NCBI GenBank assembly: GCA_025408405.1
Contig: JANYJE010000066.1
Location: 1 to 64,000, forward strand
Direction: 5' to 3'
Length of the DNA: 64,000 nt
Origin: Nitrosomonadales bacterium
GTDB lineage: Bacteria; Pseudomonadota; Gammaproteobacteria; Burkholderiales; Gallionellaceae
The notes beneath the pieces are model-generated. The model was not told the DNA's origin, ran no database searches, and saw only the letters and a program-made list of their open reading frames with translations. The stretch's first letter is position 1, and each line of letters starts with the position of its first letter. Made by a program: the position numbers and the translations under genes. Positions 1 to 11,200 of this stretch are shown piece by piece.

Positions 1-35
1 CAAAACTTCAATCAACATTACATATTGAAAATGGT

Positions 36-450
36 GAAGCTGGCCGGTAAGCCGGGTTCTGTCGTGGACAGTCATTCCTCTAGGCGTTTCGTTACCTGAC
101 GCTCAAGCAACCTACCCGCAAGCGACGCGAGCAACGTCATAGCCTGCTTATTTGGTCTTGCTCCGGATGGGGTTTACCCTGCCACTGATGTTGCCACCAG
201 CGCGGTGAGCTCTTACCTCGCCATTTCAACCTTACCTGATCCCTTCCCAAGATGCGCATGAGCTTTCGCTCCTGCTCTTCTTGGGTGACTTTGCCGCCCT
301 TGCGGGCGACGAAGTCAGGCCATCGGCGGTGTATTTTCTGTGGCACTTTCCATCGCCTCACGGCGTCCGGCCATTAACCGGCATCCTGCTCTATGGAGCC
401 CGGACTTTCCTCCCCGCACTTGCGTGCGCGGCGACTGCCTAGCCAGCTTC
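36..450 (-). ncRNA. rnpB: RNase P RNA (bacterial type A)
   Basis: Minus strand reads GAAGCTGGCTAGGCAGTCGCC...GGGGAGGAAAGTCCGGGCTCCATAGAGCAGGATGCCGG...TAACGAAACGCCTAGAGGAATGACTGTCCACGACAGAACCCGGCTTACCGGCCAGCTTC; conserved RNase P RNA core motifs and complementary ends. Confidence 0.95.
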
Positions 451-522
451 ATTGTCAGTTTAACACGCTCACACCAACAACCCCCGCAACAAATTTACCA
501 GGCTGCCGGACACGGCCAACCC

Positions 523-1683
523 TTATTTTGAACTATCAAATAAAAATTCCAGACGTAACTGTAGCAGCGGGCTTAACTGAAAATCCGCAGCTTTGGGAAA
601 ATGTATCTGCGGGCTCAACTCAAAAAATACCCATTTTCGGTGCAATCGATAGCGGTAAAGCATCAATAAAACGTACTCCGTCGCCTCCAGTTGAGGCTGG
701 CTGGCGCCGATGACGCTGGCCTGATACAGCATGGCCGTGCGCTCATTCACGGTGTGATAGACCGAAAAATCCTGGCGCAGATCGAAATTATGCGGATCGT
801 TCATCCACGTCGCAGTACTGGTGGTACGGAACAGCACCGACTCGCTGATAAATTTTTCCAGATCAAGCTGTGAGGTCTCCCCCACACCTATGCTGCCGAA
901 CCAGAATACGGTCTCAGCGATTTTCATTCGCCACATATCCATCGGGATGGAATAGCTGCCCCTGGTTCGCACAAAAGGCTGCAACGGCACGCGAGCTTCA
1001 ACCCCCATATCCGCACTGTAGTGCCATGGACTTTCTGCCGGCTTCTCATAGCGCAACGCCGCAGACGGGTTGTTGCTGGTAACGACATCATTCGCGATGA
1101 CTGGGCGAACTTGAGTTGCATCACCGCTAACATTTTTTTCGGGGTTCGATTCCAGCATCAACTTGAAGCGCCTTTCAGTGGAAGGCAAATCCATTTTCGC
1201 CTGCCCATCCAGCACGATATTGCCCCCTCCACCCGGCTGCTGCACCTTGGTAAAGTTAAGCTGCAACACACTTTTGTTGGCTTCCTGGAAATAACGCGGG
1301 TCGCCGAAGAAGCGATCAATATCATTGGCGAAATCCACAAACTTGCCTGACCAGTAATTGCGCGGCGCATCTGCAGTATCCAGCAGCTCAGACACAAACG
1401 GCATTTCCGATTGCTGTTCCGGCGGTGCTGGAGGTGAGGCTGCCTCGGTTTTTGGCTCTGCCGGTATGCCCTGGCTTTGCGGCTCCATGCTCAGCGGCGC
1501 CGGCTCTGCTGGCAGGACCTGACTTTGAGGTGCCGCAGTTTGCTGGGCAGGTTCCAGCACCGGCTCGGCGCCCAGCAATTCCAAGGGGCACATAAGAGCA
1601 GCGCTCAGCACGAGCCCGCAGGCGAAGTCAACTCGCATGATGGATTCACGCCTGCAAAAAGAGATTTCGGCCAGATATTGCAT
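523..1683 (-). CDS. Hypothetical secreted/outer-membrane-associated protein with Pro/Ala-rich N-terminus
   Basis: 386 aa ORF, signal-like N-terminus (MRVDFACGLVLSAALMCPLELLGA), beta-rich C-terminus ending in aromatic-rich strands. Confidence 0.7.
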   Translation of the reverse strand: MQYLAEISFCRRESIMRVDFACGLVLSAALMCPLELLGAEPVLEPAQQTAAPQSQVLPAEPAPLSMEPQSQGIPAEPKTEAASPPAPPEQQSEMPFVSELLDTADAPRNYWSGKFVDFANDIDRFFGDPRYFQEANKSVLQLNFTKVQQPGGGGNIVLDGQAKMDLPSTERRFKLMLESNPEKNVSGDATQVRPVIANDVVTSNNPSAALRYEKPAESPWHYSADMGVEARVPLQPFVRTRGSYSIPMDMWRMKIAETVFWFGSIGVGETSQLDLEKFISESVLFRTTSTATWMNDPHNFDLRQDFSVYHTVNERTAMLYQASVIGASQPQLEATEYVLLMLYRYRLHRKWVFFELSPQIHFPKAADFQLSPLLQLRLEFLFDSSK

Positions 1684-1816
1684 TAAGGCATTTTAGATAA
1701 TGCGCTTTGAAGTATAAAACAGCGCGCCAACATCAACATGGACCGAGAACAGCAAGATACCGAACAAACTATCCGCCACCAGATCGCTCGCAACCCCAAC
1801 AGCAGCGGGCTGCGAC

Positions 1817-2038
1817 TTATTTTCCCATCTTGTCCTGCAAAGCCTGCCCGGTTTTTTCCAGCGCCTGCCCGCCTTTTTCCAGGGTCTCCCCGCTTACTTT
1901 CTTGATCTTCTGGTTCAGCGCACTGGTTTCAAATGGATTGGAAAACAATGGCACCTCGCGTCCAATATTAACCCCGAACCACATTCCGATCGCTATTCCG
2001 ACAGAGAGGCTTAGCAATACGACTTTAAGTTGTTTCAT
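1817..2038 (-). CDS. Small hypothetical membrane-anchored protein
   Basis: 73 aa, N-terminal hydrophobic segment, Lys/Gly-rich tail; intergenic ORF without competitor. Confidence 0.6.
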   Translation of the reverse strand: MKQLKVVLLSLSVGIAIGMWFGVNIGREVPLFSNPFETSALNQKIKKVSGETLEKGGQALEKTGQALQDKMGK

Positions 2039-2164
2039 CCATTCCCCCAGTTATTAGACGCAAGCGTTAATTCATAGCGAAAATTCAATTAGAGCCGCAT
2101 ATGCAAATGTTATAACAGCCGTGCAACTCACTGCTCCACTTTCATCGTACATACATCCAATCAG

Positions 2165-3643
2165 CTAAGCCTCCAGCACCTGCACACTCACTCCCAGCTC
2201 TTTCCATTGCCTTGTTTCTTCCTGCAGGACTGTATCGGTAAGCGGATTTTGTGCAAGCCAGCCGGGTGTCAGCGCGAGGTGAAATTTTGTACCACTGAAA
2301 CGCGCCTGCATTGCAGGTACGGCAACGTTGCCGCGATTGCGGTAAAACAGCGCTGCCAGCCGCAGCGACATGGCCAGTGCGATATCTTCCTGCGTCTTCA
2401 GCATGAAGCGCATTTTGTCCAGGCCACCGCGATGCGCAAGGGTAATCAGGCTCAGGCGTTCCTGCTCTTTTTTCGAGTAACCTGGCATGTCGGCATTCTT
2501 AAGGATGTAGGCAGTGTGTTTGTGATATCCGCTATGCGCGACGCTGATGCCGATTTCATGCATGCTGGCGGCCCAGCCCAGTTGCCGCAATATTTCCTCA
2601 CTCGCCTGCTCGTCCAGAAACTGGCGCGCCAGCTGATCCGCCAGCAAAGCCACGCGTTCGGCCTGGTGCACATCCACATGGTAACGACGCATGAATTGCC
2701 GGGCGGTGACATCGCGCATATCGTTATGATGGAATCGCCCCAGCAGATCGTACAGCACACCTTCACGCAACGCGCCCAGTGCCGGGTCCATTTTCTCGAT
2801 ACCCAGCTCACAGAAGGCTGCATACATAATGGCAAAGCCTCCAGGCAACACTGCGACACGGTCCGGCTTCAAGCCGGACAAATCGAGGCGGCGCACATCG
2901 CCGGCTTTCAGCAGCTGTTCGCGCAGCATTTCCAGGCCGCTGCGAGTAATTCCTCCCTTGCTGTAGCCGTTCTGCTCCAGCACGTCGCACAACATGCGCG
3001 CGCTGCCGGATGAGCCGAGCGCACCATGCCAATGACCGTGTGAGAATTCTTTTACGATGGTTTGCAGCTCATTACGCGCGGCAAATTCAGCCTGTTTGAG
3101 ATTTTGTTTGGTGATTTTTCCGTCAGGAAAGTAACGCAGGCTGTAACTGACACAACCCATGTACAGACTTTCCAGCTTGTGTGGATCGAGGCCCTGGCCA
3201 ATAATAAATTCGGTGGAGCCGCCGCCGATGTCCATCACCAGCCGTTTGCCCTCGGCGTGAGGCAAGCCGTGTGCCACGCCGAGGTAAATCAGACGCGCCT
3301 CTTCACGACCGGCAATAATTTCTATGGGAAATCCGAGAGCCGCTTCGGCCTGCGGCAAAAATTCAGCCGCGTTTTTTGCCACCCGCAAAGAGTTGGTACC
3401 CACTGCTCGCACCGCCCCCGCAGGCAAGCCGCGCAGACGTTCCCCAAAGCGTTGCAGGCAGGAAAGTGCCCGCTGCTGCGCCTCGCGATCGAGACGCTTA
3501 TCCTCGCCCAGGCCTGCGGCAAGGCGTACGGACTCGCGCAAGCCGTCCAGCATGTAGAGCTGGTTATTTTCTACACGCGCCACCTGCAGGCGAAAGCTAT
3601 TGGAGCCAAGGTCAACAGCAGCAAGAATGGGTTGCCGTTCCAC
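2165..3643 (-). CDS. ppx: Ppx/GppA family exopolyphosphatase/guanosine pentaphosphatase
   Basis: AAVDLGSNSFRLQVARVE and VMDIGGGSTEFIIG motifs; C-terminal HD-like region. Confidence 0.93.
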   Translation of the reverse strand: MERQPILAAVDLGSNSFRLQVARVENNQLYMLDGLRESVRLAAGLGEDKRLDREAQQRALSCLQRFGERLRGLPAGAVRAVGTNSLRVAKNAAEFLPQAEAALGFPIEIIAGREEARLIYLGVAHGLPHAEGKRLVMDIGGGSTEFIIGQGLDPHKLESLYMGCVSYSLRYFPDGKITKQNLKQAEFAARNELQTIVKEFSHGHWHGALGSSGSARMLCDVLEQNGYSKGGITRSGLEMLREQLLKAGDVRRLDLSGLKPDRVAVLPGGFAIMYAAFCELGIEKMDPALGALREGVLYDLLGRFHHNDMRDVTARQFMRRYHVDVHQAERVALLADQLARQFLDEQASEEILRQLGWAASMHEIGISVAHSGYHKHTAYILKNADMPGYSKKEQERLSLITLAHRGGLDKMRFMLKTQEDIALAMSLRLAALFYRNRGNVAVPAMQARFSGTKFHLALTPGWLAQNPLTDTVLQEETRQWKELGVSVQVLEA

Positions 3644-3702
3644 AGCGAACTATTCCTGTTGCAGTTGCAAGGCGCACAACGCAGTATTAGCTTGCAGCGC
3701 CA

Positions 3703-4410
3703 CTACTCGCGAGCTTCGCGCTCGATCTCTTCCACGGTAACATGGCGCACATCGCGCCCCTTCACCATGTACACCACATACTCGGCCATGTTCTGCGCAT
3801 GGTCGCCGATGCGCTCGATGGCCTTGGCAATGAACAGTATCTCCAGCGCGGTGGAAATAGTGCGCGGATCCTCCATCATGAAGGTAATGAGATAGCGCAT
3901 GATGGCACGAAATTCCTCATCCACCTGCTCATCCTGGCGCACCACCTGGGCTGCAGCTGCCACATCCAGGCGAGCGAACGCATCCAGCGCCTTGTGCAGC
4001 ATGTCCAGCGCCAGCTCGGCCGCATGCTTGATATCGTGATAGCGCGGCAGATTTAGGCGCTCTTTCTTCGACAGCAGCAGTGCCATGCGTGCAATTTTCT
4101 GCGCCTCATCGCCGATACGCTCCAGGTCGGTAATGGTCTTGATGACGGTCATCACCATGCGCAAGTCGCCTGCCGCAGGCTGGCGGCGCACCAGAATATG
4201 ATTGCAACTTTCGTCGATATCGACTTCCATCGCATTCACGCGATGATCGTCCTCGACCACACGCTTCATCAGGTTCACGTCACCACTGATTAACGATTCT
4301 ATGGCTACGCGTATCTGGCTTTCTACCAGCCCGCCCATTTGCAACACACGTGCACGCACCGCCTCAAGTTCGGCATCAAACTGCTTTGAAGTATGTTCGC
4401 TACTGGCCAT
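3703..4410 (-). CDS. phoU: Phosphate signalling complex protein PhoU
   Basis: 235 aa; E..R..ERIGDHAQNMAEYVVYMVKGRDVRH and MGGLVESQI features of PhoU. Confidence 0.95.
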   Translation of the reverse strand: MASSEHTSKQFDAELEAVRARVLQMGGLVESQIRVAIESLISGDVNLMKRVVEDDHRVNAMEVDIDESCNHILVRRQPAAGDLRMVMTVIKTITDLERIGDEAQKIARMALLLSKKERLNLPRYHDIKHAAELALDMLHKALDAFARLDVAAAAQVVRQDEQVDEEFRAIMRYLITFMMEDPRTISTALEILFIAKAIERIGDHAQNMAEYVVYMVKGRDVRHVTVEEIEREARE

Positions 4411-4480
4411 TTGAATTCCTTAACTTAAAATTGTGCTTGCGGATAATACCTGCGCCCTATGACAACTTGATGACAGCGTA

Positions 4481-5146
4481 CTATACGGTGAGTGTCTGCA
4501 CACCGCTGGCGGTGCCCAGCAGCAGCACATCCGCGCCGCGCCGCGCAAACAAGCCATTGGTTACCACACCGGCGATATGGTTCAACGTTGTTTCCAGCTC
4601 CACCGGATTCAAAATTCTCAGGTTATGCACATCCAGAATGAGATTGCCGTTGTCGGTGGTAAAACCTTCACGCAGCCTGGGCTGACCGCCCAGCTTCACC
4701 AGTTCGCGCGCCACATAGCTGCGCGCCATGGGGATGACTTCGATCGGCAAGGGGAATTTGCCCAGCACATCCACCAGCTTGCTGGAGTCGCATACGCAGA
4801 TAAATTTCTTGCTGGCTGCGGCAACGATCTTCTCGCGCGTCAACGCGCCGCCACCGCCCTTGACCATATGCAGGTGGCGCGTAATTTCATCCGCACCATC
4901 CACGTACACCGACAACTCACCCGCATCGTTCAGCGACAACACCTCGATGCCATGCTGTTGCAATCTCTTGGCCGACGCCTCTGAGCTGGCCACCGCACCG
5001 CGGATTTTATGCTTGATCCTGGCCAGCTCATCGATAAAGAAATTGGCAGTAGATCCTGTACCCACCCCCACGATGCAGTCCACTGGAACGTATGCAACCG
5101 CCGCCTGCGCCACCGCGCGCTTCAAATCATCCTGTGTAATCGACAT
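4481..5146 (-). CDS. rpiA: Ribose-5-phosphate isomerase A
   Basis: [35 protein letters not shown] motifs. Confidence 0.97.
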   Translation of the reverse strand: MSITQDDLKRAVAQAAVAYVPVDCIVGVGTGSTANFFIDELARIKHKIRGAVASSEASAKRLQQHGIEVLSLNDAGELSVYVDGADEITRHLHMVKGGGGALTREKIVAAASKKFICVCDSSKLVDVLGKFPLPIEVIPMARSYVARELVKLGGQPRLREGFTTDNGNLILDVHNLRILNPVELETTLNHIAGVVTNGLFARRGADVLLLGTASGVQTLTV

Positions 5147-5310
5147 ACCACCCTCAGTCTTTCATTCGTCAGTATTATTCTTATATAGTACAAGCGTGCG
5201 ATTATTGCAGGAATTGCCCAGTTTAGAAACCATGCTCAGTCGAAAGTCTTTCTGAATAATCTCAATTCCTGCTAATCTTTAGCAAAAATCAACCTGTAAA
5301 ACATTCATCT

Positions 5311-6828
5311 ATGCAAAGTTACCTCAAGCGCATCCTCACGGCACGCGTCTACGACGTGGCTGTCGAAAGCCCACTGGAAGCCGCACCCACCCTGTCCGCA
5401 CGCATCGGCAACAAGGTGCTGTTGAAACGCGAGGATATGCAGCCGGTATTCTCCTTCAAGCTGCGCGGCGCCTACAACAAAATGGCCCAGCTCACCCCGG
5501 CGCTTCTCAAGCGCGGCGTGATTGCCGCCTCGGCCGGCAACCATGCGCAGGGCGTGGCCCTGTCCGCGCAAAAACTCGGCTGCAAGGCCACGATCGTGAT
5601 GCCGGTGACCACCCCGCAAGTCAAGATCGATGCCGTCAACCACTTCGGCCAGGGTTCGGTACAGATCGTTCTCTACGGTGACAGTTACAACGACGCCTAC
5701 AGCCACGCCCTGCAGCTGCAGGACAAGCGCAAGCTGACCTTCGTGCATCCCTTTGACGATCCCGATGTGATTGCCGGCCAGGGCACCATCGCCATGGAAA
5801 TCCTGCGCCAGCACACCCAGCCCATCCATGCCATCTTCTGCGCCATCGGTGGCGGCGGACTGATCTCGGGCGTGGCGGCCTATGTCAAACAGGTACGCCC
5901 CGACATCAAGGTCATCGGCGTGCAGACCAGCGACTCCGACGCCATGTATCGCTCGCTTAAAGCCAGAAAACGCGTACAACTGACTGATGTCGGTCTGTTC
6001 TCGGACGGCACCGCGGTCAAACTGGTGGGCGAAGAGACCTTCCGCGTGTGCAAAAAATATGTGGACGAAATCATCCTGGTCAACACCGACGAGGTGTGCG
6101 CCGCGATCAAGGATGTATTTCAGGATACGCGCTCCATTCTGGAACCCGCAGGTGCCCTGGCCATCGCCGGCGCCAAGCTCTACGCGGCGCGCGAGAAACT
6201 GTCCGGCCAGACGCTGATCCCGGTGCTGAGCGGCGCCAACATGAACTTCGACCGTCTGCGCTTCGTCGCAGAGCGCGCCGAAATCGGCGAGAGCCGCGAA
6301 GCCATACTGGCGGTCACCATTCCGGAAACCCCGGGCAGTTTCCGCAAATTCTGCGCGCTGCTGGGCAACCGCAACATCACCGAGTTCAACTACCGCTACG
6401 CCGACCCCAAGGTCGCCCAGGTGTTTGTCGGCATCCAGGTGAGCGGCCCGGCGGAGACTTCCAAGCTGGTCTCCAGCTTGCGCAAAAACAAGCTGGAGAC
6501 GCTGGATCTCACCGACAACGAGATGGCCAAGCTGCACCTGCGCCACCTGGTGGGCGGGCGCGCACCCGAGGCCAACGACGAAATCATGTTCCGTTTCGAG
6601 TTCCCCGAGCGCCCCGGCGCCCTGATGAACTTCCTCAACAGCATGAACCACAGCTGGAACATCAGCCTGTTCCACTACCGCAACCACGGTGCGGATTACG
6701 GCCGCGTGCTGGTCGGCATGCAGGTGCCGCGCCAGGACAAGAAGGCGCTACAGCGTTTCCTCGACAAGCTGGGTTATCGTTACTGGGATGAGAGCGACAA
6801 CCCGGCGTACCGGTTGTTCTTGGTCTAA
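5311..6828 (+). CDS. ilvA: Threonine ammonia-lyase, biosynthetic (two ACT-like domains)
   Basis: KREDMQPVFSFKLRGAYNKM PLP-lysine motif; SAGNHAQGVA; GGGGLISG; C-terminal regulatory repeats. Confidence 0.97.
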   Translation: MQSYLKRILTARVYDVAVESPLEAAPTLSARIGNKVLLKREDMQPVFSFKLRGAYNKMAQLTPALLKRGVIAASAGNHAQGVALSAQKLGCKATIVMPVTTPQVKIDAVNHFGQGSVQIVLYGDSYNDAYSHALQLQDKRKLTFVHPFDDPDVIAGQGTIAMEILRQHTQPIHAIFCAIGGGGLISGVAAYVKQVRPDIKVIGVQTSDSDAMYRSLKARKRVQLTDVGLFSDGTAVKLVGEETFRVCKKYVDEIILVNTDEVCAAIKDVFQDTRSILEPAGALAIAGAKLYAAREKLSGQTLIPVLSGANMNFDRLRFVAERAEIGESREAILAVTIPETPGSFRKFCALLGNRNITEFNYRYADPKVAQVFVGIQVSGPAETSKLVSSLRKNKLETLDLTDNEMAKLHLRHLVGGRAPEANDEIMFRFEFPERPGALMNFLNSMNHSWNISLFHYRNHGADYGRVLVGMQVPRQDKKALQRFLDKLGYRYWDESDNPAYRLFLV

Positions 6829-6955
6829 AATTTGCGCATCTTCTTTTGTCCGTAACACGCAGATGGTGGCATGTCTTGGTATCGCGCTTGACGACAACGA
6901 CGCGCTGAAAATTCAGTCGCACGAGATTATTTTCAAGGTAGCGCAGGGAAAAATC

Positions 6956-7870
6956 ATGTCACAACCAGCACCTTGCATCCCCCCCGCTCTTCCGGTCACC
7001 AATCTCGACTGGCGGCGGTTATTACCTTTGGCGGGAAAAGCCAATGCCGCGTTAGCGCGCTATGACGGCATGTTGCAGGCATTGCCTAATCCTGCCGTGC
7101 AGTTTTCCCCGATTGCGGCGAATGAAGCGGTGTTGTCGTCCCGCATTGAGGGCACGCAAGCAACGCTGGAAGAAGTGCTGCAACAGGATGCCGGTATTGA
7201 GCAGGCACAATCGCGACCTGCCGACATCGAAGAAATTTCCAATTACCGCGCCGCGATGCGTGATGCAGAGCAAGCCTTGGCGCATCGTCCGCTTTCCTTG
7301 TCGCTGATTAAGGGCGGGCATCAACGGCTGATGCAAGGCGTGCGCGGCTCCGATAAAACACCTGGTGAGTTTCGCATTGATCAGAATTGGATAGGCAGCA
7401 GTGGTTCGCGCGTGGAACAAGCGCGTTTTATTTCTCCCAATCCTTTGGTGTTGCCGCATGCTCCAGATGTTTGGGCGAGCTATCTGGCTGCCGAGGACGC
7501 AGGCCCGGTTTTACAAGTCGCGATTGCACATGCGCAGTTCGATATTTTGCACCCGTTCAAAGACGGCAATGGCCGTATTGGCCGCATGTTGATTCCGCTG
7601 CTACTGTTCCAGCGCAAGACTTTGTCGCGCCCCATGTTTTATTTGTCCGAATATTTGGAGTCCCATCGCGACCAATATAATGCAATAGCGTTAAGCGCAA
7701 CCAACTTTGCTTTACACAAATTCATTAGCGTTAAGTCTAAGTTACACAGCGCCCATGCCCCCGGCCAAACTAAAAACATGATTTATCAGAATTACTGCAA
7801 CGTAGTAGCCGAGATGCGGGAAGATGCCAAACAATTGGCGACTTGGAAGATGAGAAAATCACAACCATGA
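6956..7870 (+). CDS. Fic family protein (AMPylase-like), class II inhibitory motif; C-terminus abnormal
   Basis: HPFKDGNGRIGR Fic motif; N-terminal SSRIEGTQ inhibitory motif; start chosen at MSQPAPCIPP because the ORF-track start overlaps ilvA. Confidence 0.85.
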   Translation: MSQPAPCIPPALPVTNLDWRRLLPLAGKANAALARYDGMLQALPNPAVQFSPIAANEAVLSSRIEGTQATLEEVLQQDAGIEQAQSRPADIEEISNYRAAMRDAEQALAHRPLSLSLIKGGHQRLMQGVRGSDKTPGEFRIDQNWIGSSGSRVEQARFISPNPLVLPHAPDVWASYLAAEDAGPVLQVAIAHAQFDILHPFKDGNGRIGRMLIPLLLFQRKTLSRPMFYLSEYLESHRDQYNAIALSATNFALHKFISVKSKLHSAHAPGQTKNMIYQNYCNVVAEMREDAKQLATWKMRKSQP

Positions 7871-8463
7871 CAGTTCAGGCTATGAAGCAAAGCCTAAGAC
7901 AAAGTATAATCGCGGCCCGCCAGAATTTGGCGGCGGCGGAAAGGGCCGCGGCCAGCCGCGCCATTACGGCGCGCCTGGCCGCGCTGGCAAGCTACCGGAA
8001 CGCCTCCACCGTGCTGGCTTACATGAGCTTCGGTGCCGAGTTTGAAACGGCCGCATGGGTGCGGCAGGCCTTGCAGGACAACAAGCAGGTGCTGCTGCCC
8101 CGGGTAAACCGCGCCAGCAAGGAACTGGATTTGTACCTGGTGGAAGATTTGCAGCGGGATCTTGCGCCAGGCGCCTGGGACATACCCGAGCCCGTGCCGG
8201 AGCGCTGCCGCCTGGCGGGAAGCCTGCATGAAGTGGACTTCATCCTGCTGCCCGGGGTGGCATTCACGCAAGATGGCGCCCGTCTGGGCTATGGCGGTGG
8301 ATTTTACGACAAGCTGATTGCACGCATGCCACACCAGCCGGCGCTGGTTGCCGCAGCCTTCAGCATGCAGCTGGTCACGGCACTTCCGCAGGAAGCTACC
8401 GATCGCAAGATCGAGTGGCTGGTTACCGAGCATGCAACCATACAATGCGCCGCGCAGCACTAG
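7867..8463 (+). CDS. fau: 5-formyltetrahydrofolate cyclo-ligase
   Basis: LLPGVAFTQDGARLGYGGGFYDKL motif; MKQSLRQ... N-terminus. Confidence 0.93.
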   Translation: MTVQAMKQSLRQSIIAARQNLAAAERAAASRAITARLAALASYRNASTVLAYMSFGAEFETAAWVRQALQDNKQVLLPRVNRASKELDLYLVEDLQRDLAPGAWDIPEPVPERCRLAGSLHEVDFILLPGVAFTQDGARLGYGGGFYDKLIARMPHQPALVAAAFSMQLVTALPQEATDRKIEWLVTEHATIQCAAQH

Positions 8464-8522
8464 CGTGGCGTAGCAGTTCAGAGCAATAGTGCCGATCATA
8501 AATTTACTGAGAGAGTAGAGCG

Positions 8523-11183
8523 ATGGAAAACTTACCCGATTACGATCCGCAGGAAACCCAGGAGTGGCTGGATGCACTCGCATCCGTGCTGGAGAACGAG
8601 GGAGCCGAACGCGCGCACTACCTGATCTGCCAGCTGATCCAGAAGGCACGCTTGGGCGGTACGGATATGCCGATGAGCGCGACCACGCCCTATCTCAACA
8701 CCATTCCGCTCGACCGCGAACAACATTCCACCGGCAACCAGGAACTGGAACACCGCATCCGCGCTTTGACGCGCTGGAACGCGATGGCCATCATCCTGAA
8801 CGCCAACAAGGAATCGTCCGAACTGGGCGGCCACATCGCCAGCTTCGCCTCGGCTGCCACGCTGTATGACGTGGGTTTCAACCACTTCTTCCATGGCAAG
8901 ACCGACACGCACGGTGGCGACCTGCTGTACATCCAGGGACACTCGGCCCCCGGCATCTATGCCCGCGCTTACCTCGAAGGCCGCCTGTCCGAAGAACAGC
9001 TGCGCAAATTCCGCCAGGAAGTAGATGGCGACGGCCTCTCCTCCTATCCGCACCCCTGGCTGATGCCCAATTTCTGGCAGTTCCCCACCGTGTCCATGGG
9101 CTTAGGCCCGCTGATGGCGATTTACCAGGCGCGCTTCATGCGTTACCTCGAGCATCGCAGCCTGATCAAGACCGAAGAGCGCAAGGTATGGGCCTTCCTC
9201 GGCGACGGCGAAACCGACGAACCGGAATCGCTGGGCGCCATTTCCATGGCCGGACGCGAAAAGCTGGACAACCTGATTTTCGTGGTCAACTGCAACCTGC
9301 AGCGCCTGGACGGCCCGGTGCGCGGCAACGGCAAGATCATCCAGGAACTGGAAGGCGTGTTCCGTGGCGCCGGCTGGAATGTGATCAAGGTGGTCTGGGG
9401 CCGCTGGTGGGATCGCCTGCTGGCCAAGGACAAGACCGGCCTGCTGCTGAAGCGTATGGAAGAAGTGGTGGACGGCGAATACCAGACCTACAAATCCAGG
9501 GATGGTGCCTACGTGCGCCAGCACTTCTTCGGCAAATATCCCGAGCTGCTGGAGCTGGTATCCGACATGTCGGACGACGAGATCTGGCGCCTCAACCGCG
9601 GCGGCCACGACCCGTTCAAGGTATTCGCCGCCTATGCCGCCGCCGTGAAGCACCAAGGTCAACCGACCGTGATCCTGGCCAAGACCGTCAAGGGCTACGG
9701 TATGGGCGAGGCCGGCGAAGCGCAGAACCCGACGCATCAGCAAAAGAAGATGGGCGAGGATGCGCTGCGCCAATTCCGCGATCGCTTCAACATTCCGGTA
9801 AGCGACGAACAGCTGCCCAAGCTGCCCTTCGTACGCCCGGCAGAAGACAGCCAGGAGATGCAGTATCTGCGCGAGCGCGGCCGCGCCATGGGCAATCTGC
9901 CCGAGCGCAAGCCGGTCACTGCAGCGCTGCAAATTCCCGGTCTGGATGCCTTCGACGCGCTGCTCAAGGGCACCGACGACCGCGAAATTTCCACCACCAT
10001 GGCCTTCGTGCGCATGCTTGGCATACTGGTCAAGGACAAGAATATCGGCAAGCAGGTCGTGCCCATCGTGCCGGACGAATCGCGCACCTTCGGTATGGAA
10101 GGCATGTTCCGCCAGCTTGGCATCTTCTCCCAGGTGGGCCAGTTGTACACCCCGCAGGACGCTGACCAGCTGATGTTCTACAAGGAGGACAAGACCGGCC
10201 AGATCCTGCAGGAAGGCATCAACGAGCCGGGTGCGATGGCCGACTGGATCGCCGCCGCGACTTCCTACGCCAACCATGGCGTGACCATGCTGCCGTTCTA
10301 TATTTACTACTCCATGTTCGGCTTCCAGCGCATTGGCGACCTGGCCTGGGCTGCAGGCGACATGCGTGCACGCGGTTTCATGGTAGGCGGTACCGCCGGC
10401 CGCACCACGCTCAACGGCGAAGGCCTGCAACACCAGGATGGCCACAGCCACCTGCAGGCCGGGCTGATCCCCAACTGCGTGTCCTACGACCCGACCTTTG
10501 CCTATGAGCTGGCTGTGATCGTGCAGGACGGCATGCGCCGCATGCATCAGGAACAGGAAGACGTGTTCTATTACCTCACCGTGATGAACGAGAACTACAC
10601 CCATCCCGCCATGCCGAAAGGTGCGGAAGCGGGCATCATCAAGGGCATGTATCTGTTCAGCGAAGGCAAGGCCAAGGGTGCCAAAGCCCCGCGCGTACAA
10701 CTCTTGGGCAGCGGCACCATCCTGCGCGAATCGATTGCGGCAGCCGAGCTGCTGGAGAAGGATTTCGGCATCGCTGCCGACATCTGGAGCGTGACCAGCT
10801 TTAACGAGCTGCGCCGCGACGGCCTCGATGCCGAGCGTTGGAACATGCTGCATCCGGAAGCCAAGCCACGCGCCAGCTATGTCGAACAATGCCTGGCCAA
10901 GCGCAGCGGCCCCGTGATCGCTTCGACCGACTATATCAAATCGTTTGCCGACCAGATTCGCGCCTTTGTGCCGCAGAAATTCAAGGTGCTGGGCACAGAC
11001 GGTTTCGGCCGCTCGGACACACGCAAGAAACTGCGCGGCTTCTTCGAGGTGGATCGTTACTACATCACCATTGCCGCATTGAAGGCACTGGCCGAGGAAG
11101 GCACGATTGCCGCCAGCGAAGTCAGCCGCGCAATCAAGCTGTACAAGATCAATCCAGACAAACCCAATCCAACGACAGTTTGA
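8523..11183 (+). CDS. aceE: Pyruvate dehydrogenase (acetyl-transferring), homodimeric type E1
   Basis: 886 aa; [10 protein letters not shown] ThDP motif, [21 protein letters not shown], typical AceE throughout. Confidence 0.98.
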   Translation: MENLPDYDPQETQEWLDALASVLENEGAERAHYLICQLIQKARLGGTDMPMSATTPYLNTIPLDREQHSTGNQELEHRIRALTRWNAMAIILNANKESSELGGHIASFASAATLYDVGFNHFFHGKTDTHGGDLLYIQGHSAPGIYARAYLEGRLSEEQLRKFRQEVDGDGLSSYPHPWLMPNFWQFPTVSMGLGPLMAIYQARFMRYLEHRSLIKTEERKVWAFLGDGETDEPESLGAISMAGREKLDNLIFVVNCNLQRLDGPVRGNGKIIQELEGVFRGAGWNVIKVVWGRWWDRLLAKDKTGLLLKRMEEVVDGEYQTYKSRDGAYVRQHFFGKYPELLELVSDMSDDEIWRLNRGGHDPFKVFAAYAAAVKHQGQPTVILAKTVKGYGMGEAGEAQNPTHQQKKMGEDALRQFRDRFNIPVSDEQLPKLPFVRPAEDSQEMQYLRERGRAMGNLPERKPVTAALQIPGLDAFDALLKGTDDREISTTMAFVRMLGILVKDKNIGKQVVPIVPDESRTFGMEGMFRQLGIFSQVGQLYTPQDADQLMFYKEDKTGQILQEGINEPGAMADWIAAATSYANHGVTMLPFYIYYSMFGFQRIGDLAWAAGDMRARGFMVGGTAGRTTLNGEGLQHQDGHSHLQAGLIPNCVSYDPTFAYELAVIVQDGMRRMHQEQEDVFYYLTVMNENYTHPAMPKGAEAGIIKGMYLFSEGKAKGAKAPRVQLLGSGTILRESIAAAELLEKDFGIAADIWSVTSFNELRRDGLDAERWNMLHPEAKPRASYVEQCLAKRSGPVIASTDYIKSFADQIRAFVPQKFKVLGTDGFGRSDTRKKLRGFFEVDRYYITIAALKALAEEGTIAASEVSRAIKLYKINPDKPNPTTV

Positions 11184-11200
11184 TCGGACGGGAGAACCAC

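Noticed and set aside
5305-6687. Long 460-aa antisense ORF opposite ilvA
   Set aside because: Complete overlap with an unambiguous IlvA; composition (His/Val/Gly/Asp-rich) is typical of high-GC antisense shadow ORFs.
6689-6955. N-terminal extension of the Fic ORF into ilvA
   Set aside because: Overlaps the ilvA coding end; the in-frame ATG at 6956 is a more plausible start.
9102-10889. 595-aa antisense ORF opposite aceE
   Set aside because: Shadow of aceE codon usage; no recognisable motif.
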